Shown here piece after piece: positions 47,574 through 60,674 of a stretch of DNA of 64,000 nt. Positions within the stretch are counted from its first letter, which is position 1; every line of letters begins with the position of its first letter. Source of the DNA: Hemicentrotus pulcherrimus (Eukaryota; Echinodermata; Echinoidea; Camarodonta; Strongylocentrotidae); assembly GCA_003118195.1 (NCBI GenBank), contig BEXV01001325.1, positions 6,270 through 70,269 of the forward strand, written 5' to 3'. The notes beneath the pieces were generated by a model. The model made no database searches, was not told the origin of the DNA, and worked only from the letters and a program-made list of their open reading frames with translations. The translations under genes and the position numbers were made by a program.

Positions 47574-50039
47574 AAGTAAACACACAAGCTTGGGGTAATA
47601 ATTTGCAGATTACAAGCGTTTTTTTTAAATAATGCATTAGACTAATTACGAAACATCATACATTTTAATGACTTCCAAATTAGAAGTCTTTCCAGGCCAC
47701 ATTTCCCTTTCAACACAGAACCTACATTTGCTAGGAATCTCTTGCAAAAAGTATATAGTACACGAGCCACTAGGTGCCAACTCAACACTGTATCACTGAT
47801 ATGATTTCTGGAACTGAATGAATATTCTTGGGTATTCCCAGGCCCTGAACCTTTCAGTCAAGGTATACATCAAGGTCTTACAGTGTAGGATGTCAATTGG
47901 CTTGACCAAAACCCTGCAGAGGTCAAAACATATTTCACGAAGGGATGAAATTTGTAAACCATTTTTTTGTCAGAATCTCAGCAATTACATTGTTTGTTTC
48001 TCCTGATAGAGTAACTATGGTAATGTAGCACAGTATCTAAATTACTAAAAGTTGAACAAAGGTGGACATTTCATGTAGAAAACTGTATTCTTTTATGCAT
48101 TATTGCATTACATTTACATGTATGTCTTGATCCCATAAATCAATAGTCTTCACATGCAAAATACAAAAACATTATTCATATGGCTGAACCTGAAAACAAA
48201 GACATTTATCATATACAGGTGATCTTTACAAACAAGTTAGGTCAGGAAATTTTAATGAGAGATCCAACTCAGGGTGGGAGGGGGGGGGTGTTGTTCTTCT
48301 ATATCCTACAGGTGCTAGCTGGAGCCATTTCACTGTACAATATACATCTCTATGTTCAGAAAATGAGAAGGAAAAAAAAAAGTACATGTACTTCATGAGG
48401 TCAACCGATCCCAGTTTAAAAAAATAATTTAAATATAGAAGAATATATATTCATGAACTGATGTTGGATTTCCAAGTCTAACAATCAAGAAAAACTAAAG
48501 ATTCCGACCAAGGATAGTCTAACGTAAGGACAGATGAATGTAACGCTATCCACGATACTAGTCTAATATTCCAAGTAACTATATATAATCACTGTGTTGA
48601 CAGAAGATCTTGAGCTTAGATGAAAGCTACCATACTTTGGGCTTTTGCACTTTTACCCTGAAAGTTTAATAGCTGGTCCTTATTGCGTAGTTGGTAGAGT
48701 CTGATGTCAATATGACTCCTTATATGGTGGTCATGGACTTTCTTCATTCTTGTATGGAAATTTATTTGCATAAAGTTTTAAAAGTTGTGTTTCTCTGCTT
48801 ACACAGGGTCAACCATGATGCAACACACCATTGGCCTTAAACTTCCTTAAAATTAGAAGAAGAAAATAATGACACTAAGTCACTAAATATTGGAAAGATG
48901 TTCCAGTGCCCCCCTTAAAAAAAGTATATATATAAATCAAATTTATAGGAAGCATTCAACAACAAGACAAATTTAATGGATAAACAGTTCTTTGCATTGC
49001 TGCTTCATTTTCTCTAATACCTAAAACAAATCTTGACAAACTGATTGTAGGGTAACATAAATTTGCTTTAAAGCTATTAATTGTGAAAGTTCACCATGTG
49101 ACTGCTATAACAGGTATACCTTATATAACCCTAGAGGGACGGATTGATTGAGATTATAGAACCGGGAATCTTAAGCTGAGTTTGTCAGCGCTAGCCCGGC
49201 CCTCCATCACTCCAAGCTGATTGACAAAGGAGAAGAGTCTTCCTTTAAATCCATCAACGAGGGAGCCCTCTTTCTTTCGGGTAATTCAGCCTAGATTTGG
49301 CGTTGAGAGCGAGCGACCACACAACACATTGGCACACCCAGGAGAGTCGCACTGTGAAAGGGCATCTTGTCTTAAAATAAGAATCATCTGAAATCCATTG
49401 TGAGGCAATTATTTACCCGTTGTCAAAGCAATGCTAACAAAAGGAGTGAAAAACATAGGGGAACTTGAATTCTCTGGAGAATGAAGGTACATGATGTAAT
49501 TTTTGTTTTCAATTAGGAGTGTTTAGTGAAGGCTTTATTAGTGGCGGAAAGTTAGGGGTGGTACAAAAGTAAAACTGAAAGGCAAACTCATCCTCAATAA
49601 GACAGCTAAAAAAAGGAAAGAAGAATGTACATTTTTACCCCTTTGATCCTACAACTATCCTGAAATTCAAGTCGATTCAATTCAACTTGTTTAGATTCCA
49701 TCTTTGTATACCCCCGTAAAACATTTGTAAAAATACATTAATTAAAAACATGCAATTCAATACATGAATACATTTGAATGACATAAACATAATATATAAT
49801 GATATAAATGATAACAAAATAAAATTGGATTTGATAAAGATGAATGGCGGGAAACAAATATGAAGTCAAACAGAATAACTCCTAACAAGTGGTTTCCCTA
49901 TGTTAAAACAATTTCGTTTTTCAATTTTTTAAAATAAAAACTTAAGGTTTTTTATTCACATACTCTACAAAATAATTAAGCCATCCCAACTTTTATAACT
50001 TTTAAAACTTTTTAACTCTTTTTTTGCCATAATGTCATT
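47574..50039. other. Intronic, nothing recognised
   Basis: AT-rich CWC27 intron. A CpG-containing, repeat-poor stretch at about 49130-49340 may be conserved non-coding DNA, but this cannot be tested here. A minus-strand retroposon tail (CGATTCAATTCAACTTG) may start near 49672. Confidence 0.4.
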
Positions 50040-50306
50040 ATGCTTTTCTAATTCTTTATCAGTAAAAATTTACTGGTAGGTATTTTATTAGGCTGGGGAT
50101 TACCTCAAAAGGACCTTTATTTGTTTTTTTTTGCAATTTTCCATTTCAAGTTCATTATCTATTTTTTGGTTTCTTACTCTTGTCTTTACTTCTCTTTTTA
50201 ATTGTGTGTTTAAAGTTCAATGTACACCTGTATACCGTGTATACAATGTTTTTCAATGTACTTTTTTCTTAAATGGACTTAAATAAATCAAATTGAATTG
50301 AATCCA
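50040..50306 (+). mobile_element. LINE 3' UTR with (ATTGA)n tail
   Basis: T-rich non-coding sequence ending in TCAATGTACTTTTTTCTTAA, ATGGACTTAAATAAATCAAA and a TTGAATTGAAT tail. The same ending, cut to about 55 bp, is at 56105-56160. No coding part remains. Confidence 0.6.
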
Positions 50307-50314
50307 ATGACCGG

Positions 50315-50400
50315 GGTAATAACAGTATTTTGTAAAGCACTTAGAGACCTTGTATTAAGCGCTACATAAAAGGTAAATATCATTATTATTTCCAAGTGCA
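50315..50400 (+). mobile_element. L2-like 3' tail
   Basis: TATTTTGTAAAGCACTTAGA, then ATTAAGCGCTACATAAAAGG and a short ATT tail, the common L2-type end (AAGCGCTATATAAA...ATTATT). Confidence 0.65.
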
Positions 50401-50846
50401 GAATCAAAGTGTTTATAAGAGTTGTGAAAGGTAACATAGCACAATACCAGAAACATTCTAAAAATGGTTACGTCATGTCCATAGGATTTCCTTCAAAAAA
50501 TCAAACATGAAATGTAGTCCCTAGATAGCAGTTTACATCATCAATCATGCCTCTGTAGGGTGCATAGAATTCATGCTAACCACAGTAAACCAAGATATCT
50601 TTTCAACAATTTTCATGACACTGATCATAACTTCTAAAAATGCTATTCGGTTTATAAGAGCCCTGAGAAATCTGAGCCTTTGTGGTTTGTTCATCACAGT
50701 TTGTTGCATGATTTACATCGAGGAGGAAGTGGCTACTCCTTCGCCATTGTAATCCATTTTCCAACTAAACTACACTTTCATTTTCAAATAGATTTTTCTC
50801 CATTGTTTATCTGCTGCTTTAGATTTGAACCCTGTGGCTAATCGGA

Positions 50847-50886
50847 GGGGGGGGGGGGGGGAAAAGAAGACATGACCCCCCCCCCC
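50847..50886 (+). repeat. G15 - 14 nt - C11 inverted homopolymers
   Basis: A run of 15 G (50847-50861), the purine-rich 14-nt AAAAGAAGACATGA, then 11 C (50876-50886). The two runs could pair as a G:C hairpin or compete with a G-quadruplex. Confidence 0.9.
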
Positions 50887-51782
50887 TCTTGCCATAATCT
50901 GTCAATTTTATTCATTATTTTGTGAGTGCTCCCTTGCAAAATTTAAGGTTTTTTGCCTGAAGTATTAGGCAAGGGATATCATATTCCATCTTTGTTCCAT
51001 AATGTGCACCTCTTTTCCTGTCATATTTTGGAAAATAAAATTCAAATCACTGATTTTCCCTAAAAATGTGATTTTATTGTTGATATAATCAGCACACATA
51101 TTTGTCGCTAACCGTGACACCAATCCAGATAAAACTGCTATTTCACTTTATTCTGAACCGATTGGTTAATACTCAAAGCTCTGGACTCTTCTGACTTTGA
51201 AAGGGTTGCCGATGAAAGTTCACAAGGAAATACTGAAACACTGATCAAACAGAGTGACTGAATCTATTATAGTCATTTCCTACCATTACAAACAACAACT
51301 ACACCTCAAAATATCCATGTGAATGGCGATTAGATCAAAACTAACTCATGATTTTGACAGATTAAACTCTGTTTCCATGTATTGTTGTCAGGGACTCAAA
51401 GTGTGTTTTATGATAAGATCATTTAATTCAAGCGTGATTTTTTGTTCTCTCTCTCTCTCTATTTAAGTCCCACTCCAAACAAGATATCCCCTTTTACTTA
51501 AAGAATTGGGTTATGATTACATATAAACTGAATGGAACAAATTATTTCATTCTCTGTAATATCTTGGCTAATGCCTTATTACAAGTACCTATTTCCTGAA
51601 TGAGCTTCCTGTACTAGAAAGATCCAACCCTAACAAGTTACCTACTGACTTGAAAGCTAACCCCTATACAGGAATAACAGGTTCTAAGCGGTTGCTTTCA
51701 CCCATTATACAAGACAAATAAAGCAAGCTACATTACCAAAAGCAGTGTCAATTATCAAAAGAAGGAATGGTAAGATTACACC
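50887..51782. other. Intronic, nothing recognised
   Basis: Within the CWC27 intron; short (CT)n near 51448. No other feature. Confidence 0.45.
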
Positions 51783-52110
51783 TTATTGGTCCTACACACA
51801 TATGGGTCCCAAACATCACTGGTCCTGCACATCACCAGTACTACTACATAATAATAATAATAATATTACCGGTAGTTCGTTCTTATATAGCGCTTTTCAA
51901 ACTGCAGGCCCTCTCAAACGCTTTACAGATATACATGTATATATTTATTACATATCCCCAGTCCTACACAGCATTGGTTCTGATAAATCACTTGTTCTAC
52001 ACATCACTGGTCCCATATAACATTGATCCTGTACTAAAACTAATAATTTACATACTATGCAATGTTAGAAACTAGGAATTAAAACTAACCATAAACTCTC
52101 ACCCTAACCC
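51783..52110 (-). repeat. Degenerate CACTGGTCCTACACAT minisatellite
   Basis: Variants of a roughly 20-bp unit (TCCTACACATATGGGTCCCA, CACTGGTCCTGCACATCACC, CACTGGTCCCATATAACATT) flank an inserted retroposon tail. An ACCCTAACCCTCTAAC segment follows. The whole resembles the reverse strand of 31241-31470. Confidence 0.55.
51849..51935 (-). mobile_element. L2-like 3' tail inserted in the minisatellite
   Basis: On the minus strand GTAAAGCGTTTGAGAGGGCC, then AAAAGCGCTATATAAGAACG, ending in (ATT)n. Typical L2-type end, 5'-truncated to under 100 bp. Confidence 0.7.
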
Positions 52111-53029
52111 TCTAACTGAGGAGACATGAGAAACATCTGTTTCATCTGTAAGCATACACTGTACATGTGGGACTAGTTGTGCTTAGGACCATTGCAACGA
52201 CAAATATGAATACCTGGCAGGTGCTAAATGGATAAGTTAGACAAGAGAAGTTTTGTAATGATAACATGACTACATGAAGAATTACAAAGCTAAAAGACCT
52301 GTCAAGTAGACATTGCAGTTTAGTGCTCATATCAGATGTACTATAGAGCATTTCATTCGCTACAATGATTGATCAAGAGATGGCAGTATTTCCTCAAAAT
52401 CTGCTGCCAATTCTCTAAACAAAAATAAATATAATACACATTAAGGCCTTCACTGCACTTCCAAATTGTGAATGGTGCCATGGAATTGAAGCTTTTATTC
52501 AAACTAAAAAAACAAAAATGTGTTTGCAGAGAGAGGGGCAGGGTTCTTAGATGGTGTCTCCTTTATATTGAGTGCACAATAAAACAGAAGATAAGAGGAA
52601 ATGAAAGAGATTCTAGAATGGATAAAACAGGAGATACATAAATAACCAGTGTCAGGTAGTGAAGGACAAATGAGATGGGATGGATGGGGCTACAGGGAGA
52701 CTCTTCAAACACTTCTTGTGTCATCGCTAATAAAAGACACCCTTCTAGGTTTCCAGATACAATTAAGGTTGAAGTATATACATCTAATTCAGTTCTGCAA
52801 AGTTTACTTTTGACCCAGACCATGTCCTGCTTCTCATCCGATTAATCATGAGTCTGTGGGTGTAGACTAGTATCCCTCGTACTTGCTCCTCGATCCGATC
52901 CAAAGAAAGCTAGGAAGAGAGTCTGATTAACATGTGTCTCTATGGGATCCAACACTAAGCCACCTGCATGAACTTTTGTATCCATGTGCTACAGATCCTT
53001 TCCTAATGAGATCTAACTCTCTCTCCCTC
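52111..53029. other. Intronic, nothing recognised
   Basis: CWC27 intron without visible features. Confidence 0.45.
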
Positions 53030-53420
53030 ACTCCCTGCACCCCCTGCCTCTGTCCCTCTTTCCCACCCTCCCTTCATTGCTGTCTTCTCTCTCCCCCTCT
53101 TTCTTAATTCTCAGCTCCCTCCCCTCTATCTCTCTCTCTCTCTCTCTACTTGCTTCCCATCTCTGTCTGTCTCTCCCTCTCTCACTTGCTTGCTCTCTTC
53201 TCTCTCCTTCCCTCCCCTCCCCCACTCTCTCTCTCTCTTCCTCTCTCTGTCCCTTCCTCCTTTCCCTTCCCTCTCTCTATCACTATCACTATCTCCCTCC
53301 CTCTCTACCTCCCTTGTAACTGTCTGTCTTTATGTTTTTTTTTTCTCTCTCTCTCTCTCTCTTTCTCTCTCTCCCCATCCCACCCCTGCCCCATCTCTCT
53401 CTTTCTTTTTCTCCCTGACT
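53030..53420 (+). repeat. CT-rich pyrimidine tract, about 390 bp
   Basis: Longest CT tract in the window, with (CT)n, CCCTC and TGTCTG variants. On the CWC27 strand it is a purine tract. The Ser/Leu/Pro and Arg/Glu frames are repeat products. Confidence 0.88.
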
Positions 53421-53569
53421 AGAGAACGAAAACTGTTAGCACATGTAGAAACTCATGTGTCATTGCCCAGAGTTCAAAAGGTTTCCACAACCATTCCCCC
53501 ATGGCATACATTACATGCATATTAAAGCCCATGGTGCAGGCTCCCTCTACCTCACACATGGATGTGACA

Positions 53570-53690
53570 GAGTTCTGTGGTTCTGAGCAAAGGGCCTTGG
53601 ATCTGAGAGATCCAGGTTCCAAAACCAAAGTAGAGTACCATAGCACTAGGATTAGGTAAAGGCTAATAAATCCTTGATTATATCATCTGT
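53570..53690 (+). mobile_element. tRNA-derived SINE, family A, copy 2
   Basis: GATCCAGGTTCCAAAACCAAAG is B-box-like and is followed by CATAGCACTAGGATTAGGTA and GGCTAATAAATCC, in the same order as family A copies at 43900 and 63527. The A box is poorly kept. Confidence 0.55.
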
Positions 53691-54408
53691 GCTTTTGATC
53701 TTAAAGCTGTACATGTAAGTCCATCATACCTCAGTCACACAACCAGACAGACTCCAAACCGAATGATTTTGAGTCCTGCCAGGGTAATGTAATGTTTTGT
53801 TAGGTCTGTTGTTGGTCCGGTATCGGCTTCTTTGGTATGACAGGAGTATTAGTTGGTTGCTTATAATACACTGTTTTGTTCTGTTTACTTGACAGTACAT
53901 GCAGAAAGCTTCAATACCTTTACTTGCTCGTTGAAATTTCCAGAAAGCTTTAAGTTAGAAAAAAGGTAAAACAATAGCACAATATCCACTTGAAAAAAAA
54001 CAAAGACATGTAGATGTAGATTTTTGTTGAACTGTAACCTGTCACGACTCTGCAATCTAGTACCCTTTGCAATATTCCATGGAAAAAAGAAAAAAGAAAA
54101 AAAACTGGAAACAATGCAATGTATCAACTATCTAGTCCAAATCATATATTATTACAAAAATGCTCATGAACAATATTTTGAAAACATGACACAATAGTCT
54201 GCTAGAATACAACAATTTCTGATATTTAAATGCAATAGTTTATTACAAGACCTTTGAAGAGAGAAGTTAAAAACTTTTGATCATCTTTTAACTGGTCTTC
54301 TTGGATCAATCACAACTCTTCATAAGAGGAATTGTCCCACCTAGCATTGGCTGGTACAATGTAGGTCCATGGTTGATAGTAGAGGATGAGATGAGCTGTT
54401 GAGTGATG

Positions 54409-54410
<2 letters not shown>
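53691..54410. other. Intronic, nothing recognised
   Basis: CWC27 intron without visible features apart from A-rich runs near 54085. Confidence 0.45.

Positions 54411-54454
<44 letters not shown>
54411..54454 (+). repeat. (CT)n microsatellite
   Basis: Uninterrupted CT dinucleotide run of about 43 bp. Confidence 0.95.
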
Positions 54455-55070
54455 GGTAGAATGACCTGAGGCCATGTATACCTCAAGACTCTCCCAGGAG
54501 ACAAGTAACTTTACCCTACAACTTCCCTTCTACGTTACAGCTACAGCTATTTTGATCGTAATTAGTGAGTGAGGCTACTAAAGGACGATATCATCATTAT
54601 TGACTTTCAAATAAAATACTTTATTCAGCTAAGAAATGCGTTTATTTCTTTAAAGTGAAATATAAATCAAAGAAAACAAACAGAGTTCTGGTAAAGACTT
54701 ATGAAAATTCAATTTTTATCTGACAGTAAACATTGGCTCAACACATAATTTCACCCTCCAGTGCGGTGGAAACTAGAGATGGAAACTAATGACTGCAAGT
54801 TATTTGTATGAAAATAATTTTTTTCAACAGTTTCAAATTTAGGAGTACATGTACCATCAGAACAAAAACTCAAAACCTTTTGAATCTTACCACAGAGATG
54901 AAACAAAGGACTTACATAATCCATGTGTATTTGGAAGTTCTTAGCACATTAACCAATTTAGTAATGTTTCCAGTCATCACTTTTGTAATACATGTAGTTC
55001 TTGACAATACTTAAGTCATTGTCATTTGTGGAGTGCCAGGAGTGTCAAGTCTGACATACAAGAACCCACC

Positions 55071-55092
55071 ATTATTATTATTATTATTATTG
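55071..55092 (+). repeat. (ATT)n microsatellite
   Basis: Seven ATT units; may be the tail of an unrecognised retroposon. Confidence 0.8.
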
Positions 55093-56104
55093 TAGTAGTG
55101 GAGACTTGACTCCATATGAAATTGGTATTAGGGGCTCAATTTCAAGAATGGCTGGTATTATAACAACTCAAATCAAGACAAGTAAGTTTTTTGTTGCAGA
55201 CTTGAGATAGATTTCACTCAACTCTGTTCTCAATTACAACACTACTATTTTGCAGATTTGCTGTTTTATAATGGTCATTTACAGAGCCAGACCTCAAACA
55301 AACTACAAAGATCATCACACAACAGACCAGTTACAGGTAGTCCAGTCATTTCTGGAACGGCTAGTATTTCAGGATACAGTCAAAGGGTCAGAGAGAAGTT
55401 GCCATGACGCAGCTATATCTCTAAGTGTTTCTAAGATGGTCTTTTCGGCGGGATTAGAAGTACAAGATTAAGTGAGAATTATGACAGATTCCTGACTGAT
55501 CACACCTCCCTAGAGCTCTGCAGAAGTGCATCTAATGAAGGAGGGTTTTCAGGAGGATATTTTAGACCACCTCGTTGGGAATTAAGCTTATTAAAAACAG
55601 GTGCTTGCCTCTCTAAATTCATTCTCAATATTTATCTATGCATCTATCCTCTTTTAAATAAACAGTTGATTGATTCTCTGTCCTACTTGGTTTCTCCATT
55701 TAATGATTTTCCTACAGTGTACCAGAATACCTTTTCCTTTTCCTCCCTTTTCTTCTTATTTCCCCTCTTCTCCTCCACCTTTTATCCAGAATTAGTTTTG
55801 CATTCCCACAAAGCCTTGTTCAGATTTGCAGCAGTAAACCGTGGCGTTTTTTCTTTATGATAACTTAAAGTGTAGTATGTTTCATTTTTCTCTGTATCAT
55901 AACACAAAGCTAAGTGAAAACGTGTAGGACGTTTGTTGCATGCAGTTGCAGTTTCTATTTATGCTTTAAGAATTTATCCTTCTCACATATCTCGTGAAGT
56001 TTGACTAACTACATATCAAGTTGGTGGTTGCAATCGTGGCCATACCTTAAAACCTATAAGAAATTTGTCAACATTTGTCACTACATGTACATGTACATGT
56101 GTAC
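55093..56104. other. Intronic, nothing recognised
   Basis: CWC27 intron without visible features. Confidence 0.45.
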
Positions 56105-56160
56105 TCAATGTACTTTTTTTAAATGGGCTTGAATAAAATCAAATTGAATTGAATTGAATA
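56105..56160 (+). mobile_element. LINE 3' tail with (ATTGA)n, very short
   Basis: TCAATGTACTTTTTTTAAAT, GGGCTTGAATAAAATCAAA, (TTGAA)n. Same ending as 50255-50306. An extreme 5' truncation. Confidence 0.6.
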
Positions 56161-59100
56161 CTCCACCTTTCAGCTCTGACGGACGAGTCAAACCAAAGAC
56201 AAGAGACAATCGTAAGATAACCAGAGAGAATCAGATCATTCTGTGAAGCATAACTTAATCATTGTCATAGTGATATTACCAGGGTCTTTGTGTACACATC
56301 TCCAGCCCCCGTGGCCCTGCGGAGCTGGCTAGCTAGCCCCCGTAGGAAAGCAATAAAGGAAACGAGCTGTCCTGGGACCGACCTGAACAGGGTAGAGGAA
56401 GGAAGAGATTAATCAACATCTCACATCCTCCCGTCCGCCTTCTAGACAATGCCTCAGACGCTAGCACATAATCAGATGCTACATAGCTAGGGGTGTGTTT
56501 AGACTTGAAGAATCTACAAAGTGAAATTGAATAAATAATCAAGAAAGAGACTCGGATGTTGGTGAAGAATAAGATGGTAGCTGGGGTGTGTTCACAAAAG
56601 ATGGGGTTACAAAGTACTAGTTGACTCGGAAATGCAGAGTTGAATTTCTTTGAGGCAATGCCTCCAACACAAGAACAGAATCAATCTGTAGCTGGAAAGG
56701 TGTTCATTCATCTAAAGCTATGAAGTGAGCACTATTAACTGACATTTTTGATGGGGAAGAGCATTCTTAACTTTAGAAGAACCTTTTCCCTAAAAAAAAA
56801 AACAGAGCAAAAAGATTTATTTCCCTATTTGAATTTAAAACAATTTGGTCCAGAAGAGTACTAAATATACCTGATGCCGTGAGCTTGATTGTGATTCATA
56901 TTCATTTCAAAACTTTACAAATTACCAGATCAAATAAGGTGGGGGGTAAGGGAACATTACAAAGTCCCAAATCCATCAGATCCATTACAGATGACAATGG
57001 TAGGGATAAGGTTAAGACTATTTCCGCTAATAAGTGTCACAAGATACTTTTGATTTCATCTTCCCAGATCCCTCTCCATCCGCTCACAAATCAACCTGGT
57101 AATCTCCTGCATTATGTTCTTAAATCTTCTTTGTCACAATGTCAGGGGCTCTGCGGATGAGATCTCTGCCATTCATTCACCCACGCTCCAGAGTGTTCCG
57201 CTGGTCGCCATGGCATTATAAAGTCATCCGTAGCGGGGGTGTTTGGTTTCAGGACGTGAGGTAAGATGTATTCTGGTGGAATCGCTCGCGCTGCATGAGC
57301 AGGGCTAGGTTTAATTTCCACAACATGACGGGGCGGGGACCCCTAGAGATCCAGGCGTCATGATGAGGGGTACGGCAAGGCTTGGAAAGAGGTGGGAGGG
57401 GTAATAACTTCTGAGGGAGGCAGGGGAATGGGGGGAAGGAAGAGGTACATCGAGAGAAGCAATGGGAGGGGCGATGGGGAGGTGTAACATTCAGGAGTTA
57501 GGCAAAGATTGGGGGCAGGAAAAAGAGGGATAGAGGGGACTGGGGTGCAATGAGCTAAGAAACTTTGTCCAAAAATTTAAAGTGGCATGAGATATGAAAA
57601 TGTGCCCCTTTATAATACTTGCAATTGAGGTAGATAATTGTAAAGTAAATGACAAGGGTATTCTATCGAATTAAGGAATTCATGTGACTGGATTGATTTC
57701 ACTACAATGTACAGCTGCTGATCGGCCTTTTTTCTGACCAGGATGCCAACAAAACCAAGCACTTACAACTGTCCACATTGGTGAATTATGACCTAAATTA
57801 TAAGAATTTTGCATTTTGCTAGATCCAATGATATAGCAAATTATTCCAAAATTGGTTGGCATTATCATCATGTAGATGTAGTATACAGTGGGCTCCAATA
57901 AGAAATGCTGTTTTAAAAAAGTAAGAGGAAGTTTGAAAGAAATTATTCAACACTGCATTTACTATATCCATCAAGTTATGAATTACAGGTTGGGAAAATC
58001 TTGGCCAAACTGCAATTTTTAGCCCGGCACGTATGCCACTCAATCGGGCAATTTACAAGAAAATCCAGATCGGATTATGACTCCTCCTGAACGAAACCAT
58101 CTGTGAGGAGACAGTGTACGAGTCATCTCAACAAACATGGATAAAACAAATCAGAGAGAGTGAGTCAATATGCATTCGATATCCCCTCCATCTCCCACCC
58201 CACAAACACAACCAGTGGAAGAGGAAACACTCTCCACTTGTTATACGACGGGAAATGAGCACCCCCTCTAGAGACGGACAAGAATTAGGAGCAGACGGAC
58301 GGGATTAGACAAATATGGCCGTCTCGGGCGCAAGGCACAACCGAAGAGTCTTCATGTGCCAATAGAGGGATGTGTGTGTAGGAGTATTTATAGGTGTGAG
58401 GTGGGAATGACTGAGCAGAAACGCACTGAAATTTGATTCCAAATACAAGGATTAAAAATCAAGTCCAATTTCTCTTTCATTGCGATTCACTAAGTTAGAT
58501 TGGACAGAATGCACTACAGCGAAAGGTCAAAAGGGTGTTAGTTACCTCATTGCTTCACAGCACACACGGTAATTGGTAAATTAAGGGATTTGAAATGTAT
58601 CCTTGGTTAGGTATTGTTAAGAATGTACGAGTTGATGATGAGTATGCACTAAAAAGCGGTAAGCCACTCCTCTCTTGCCATAGACGGAACTCTATTTCAG
58701 TGACCATAATAAGTTGGTTTCCTATCCCTGAAACGTTTCTTTCATTAACCTTATTGTGTCAATCATTATTGTTTCCACATCCTCATCACCTTAAAAATAA
58801 ACATACAGGTATAAATGTGCAATGATGTACTTTTGTTTTGAACTCTCTTTTCAAACTACTACATATATACATGTACATGGACAATAATAAAGTAACAGTC
58901 ATCACAAGTGAAAGCTAGATTAAGCCTACTTATAAATATCAAGGAATCTCAACGAGCATGAACAAAAATAGGCATCTTCAGTGATTCGTATACCACGATT
59001 GTTTTCATATAACTTGACTAATAGTACAAAATTCCTTATTTACTGTAATTCTTTGGACTGTAAATTTCACTCTGGTTACATTATGAGCCTTTGGTGTTCT

Positions 59101-60461
59101 TTCTCCTTCCCTATAATAGAATTCCTTCATTTTTTTTTTCATTACAAAACAAATTCTACATTTGAGACAATTCCTCTGCTCTTGTTTGTTTTTGTTTTAG
59201 CTTTTTTTGTGCATTTTTTCTTTTTGCTGAAAGAAGATTTTGTTTGACAAAAATTTAAAATCTCAAGTAACTGCACCAAGGGCATACAGGTATTTTGGTT
59301 TTCTTCCTGACCAATTAGACAAGTCAATTAACCAACAGACATTTCCCACAGTTTACAAGAAGTTCTGCATTTCCGCTGTCTGCCACTATGTTTCCCCAGA
59401 AACATCTGTGACTTAATGAGAACTGACTGGTCAATTCATTGGCTGGACAGGTACCTATACAGGTAAGACGGTCAACCAAGGTCAATCTAAACGTCTGTCA
59501 GAAAAGAAGAACTTAATTTGATGAGAAAGTGTCAAAATATTTCCTAAATGGAACAGATAATTACAGGCATATCCCCCTAATGCAATGATCTGATATATGA
59601 TACAGCTGGATCAAACAATATATACAGATATTAATGGGCATCTGAACATTGTAGTAAGTTCATTTGTATGAAAGCAGAAAACTATTAAATGGAATGGCAA
59701 AAGTTTGAAATAAATCGGACCGATATAAGAAAGTTGTGAATGTTTCAAATATGAGATCACTATTAAAGTCTATGCGAATCTCATTTTGGCAGATTGGTCA
59801 GTGAATTGTGATGTAGGACATGGATAACTCCTGTTGGCCTTGAACAAAAATATCATTAATTTCTGTTTTCTCCAAAGCACCTATTCCTTTGGGGCACTAG
59901 AAAAGACCCTCCTTAGTCATACATTTTTGAAAAATTTAAATTCTAGCCATTTTGTGTGTTGGAACAAATGGGAAAGTTGTCCGCCACTACATCACAGAGG
60001 CATTACTGATTCAGCCAATTTGAAGAGCAAATACCTATAGTGATTAAAACCTTCAAAAATGTATAACTCCTTTCTTCTAGAGTAGTTTGCTATCAAGGCT
60101 GGATTGCCCTATAATGAGCAAGTTTATTTATTTTCTCACTGCAAAAAGCTTATTCTATGCTATCTGTTTATTCAAATTTTTAAGATCTACATTTAATACA
60201 GCAGTATAATCTGTTTCAGAGCCAGAAGGGCGTCAACTCTGTGTAAGTGTTGGACTTAAAAATTATTGAGAGCCATTTGTAGCCTTAAAATAAGATATAA
60301 TCAAAAGCAAAAATTCATGTATTTTAGACTTTTTTGTATAAATTCCACATCAAGAACATGACATCAGCTTGATAATAAAAAATATGAATGATTTGAATCA
60401 GCATTTTACAACTTTTACAAAATATTTTCATAGATGCTAACAGCTTTCCATAATTGTTAAA
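56161..60461. other. Intronic, nothing recognised
   Basis: CWC27 intron. About 57180-57540 is G-rich and CpG-containing; it has no reading frame of note. Otherwise AT-rich. Confidence 0.4.
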
Positions 60462-60566
60462 GGAAACCAAAACCTTCATACTAAATTACTTTTATTGTAA
60501 AGTTTAAGATATTAAAAAAATATCAGTGAAAATTTGAACAAAATCGGGCAAGGAATAAGGAAGTGA
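60462..60566 (+). mobile_element. DNA-element end, cut by gap
   Basis: Starts TTAAAGGAAACCAAAACCTT and runs through AATATCAGTGAAAATTTGAA, CAAAATCGGGCAAGGAATAA to the N gap. The reverse strand resembles the part after the 42.1-kb fold-back. The other end is not visible. Confidence 0.5.
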
Positions 60567-60674
60567 NNNNNNNNNNNNNNNNNNNNNNNNNNNNNNNNNN
60601 NNNNNNNNNNNNNNNNNNNNNNNNNNNNNNNNNNNNNNNNNNNNNNNNNNNNNNNNNNNNNNNNNNNNNNNNNN
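60567..60674. other. Assembly gap (108 N)
   Basis: Unknown bases inside the CWC27 intron. Confidence 0.99.

Noticed and set aside
48180..48398. 72-codon frame starting MAEPENKD
   Set aside because: Plausible start, but the rest is low complexity (poly-G region, Lys-rich end) inside the CWC27 intron; no homology recognised.
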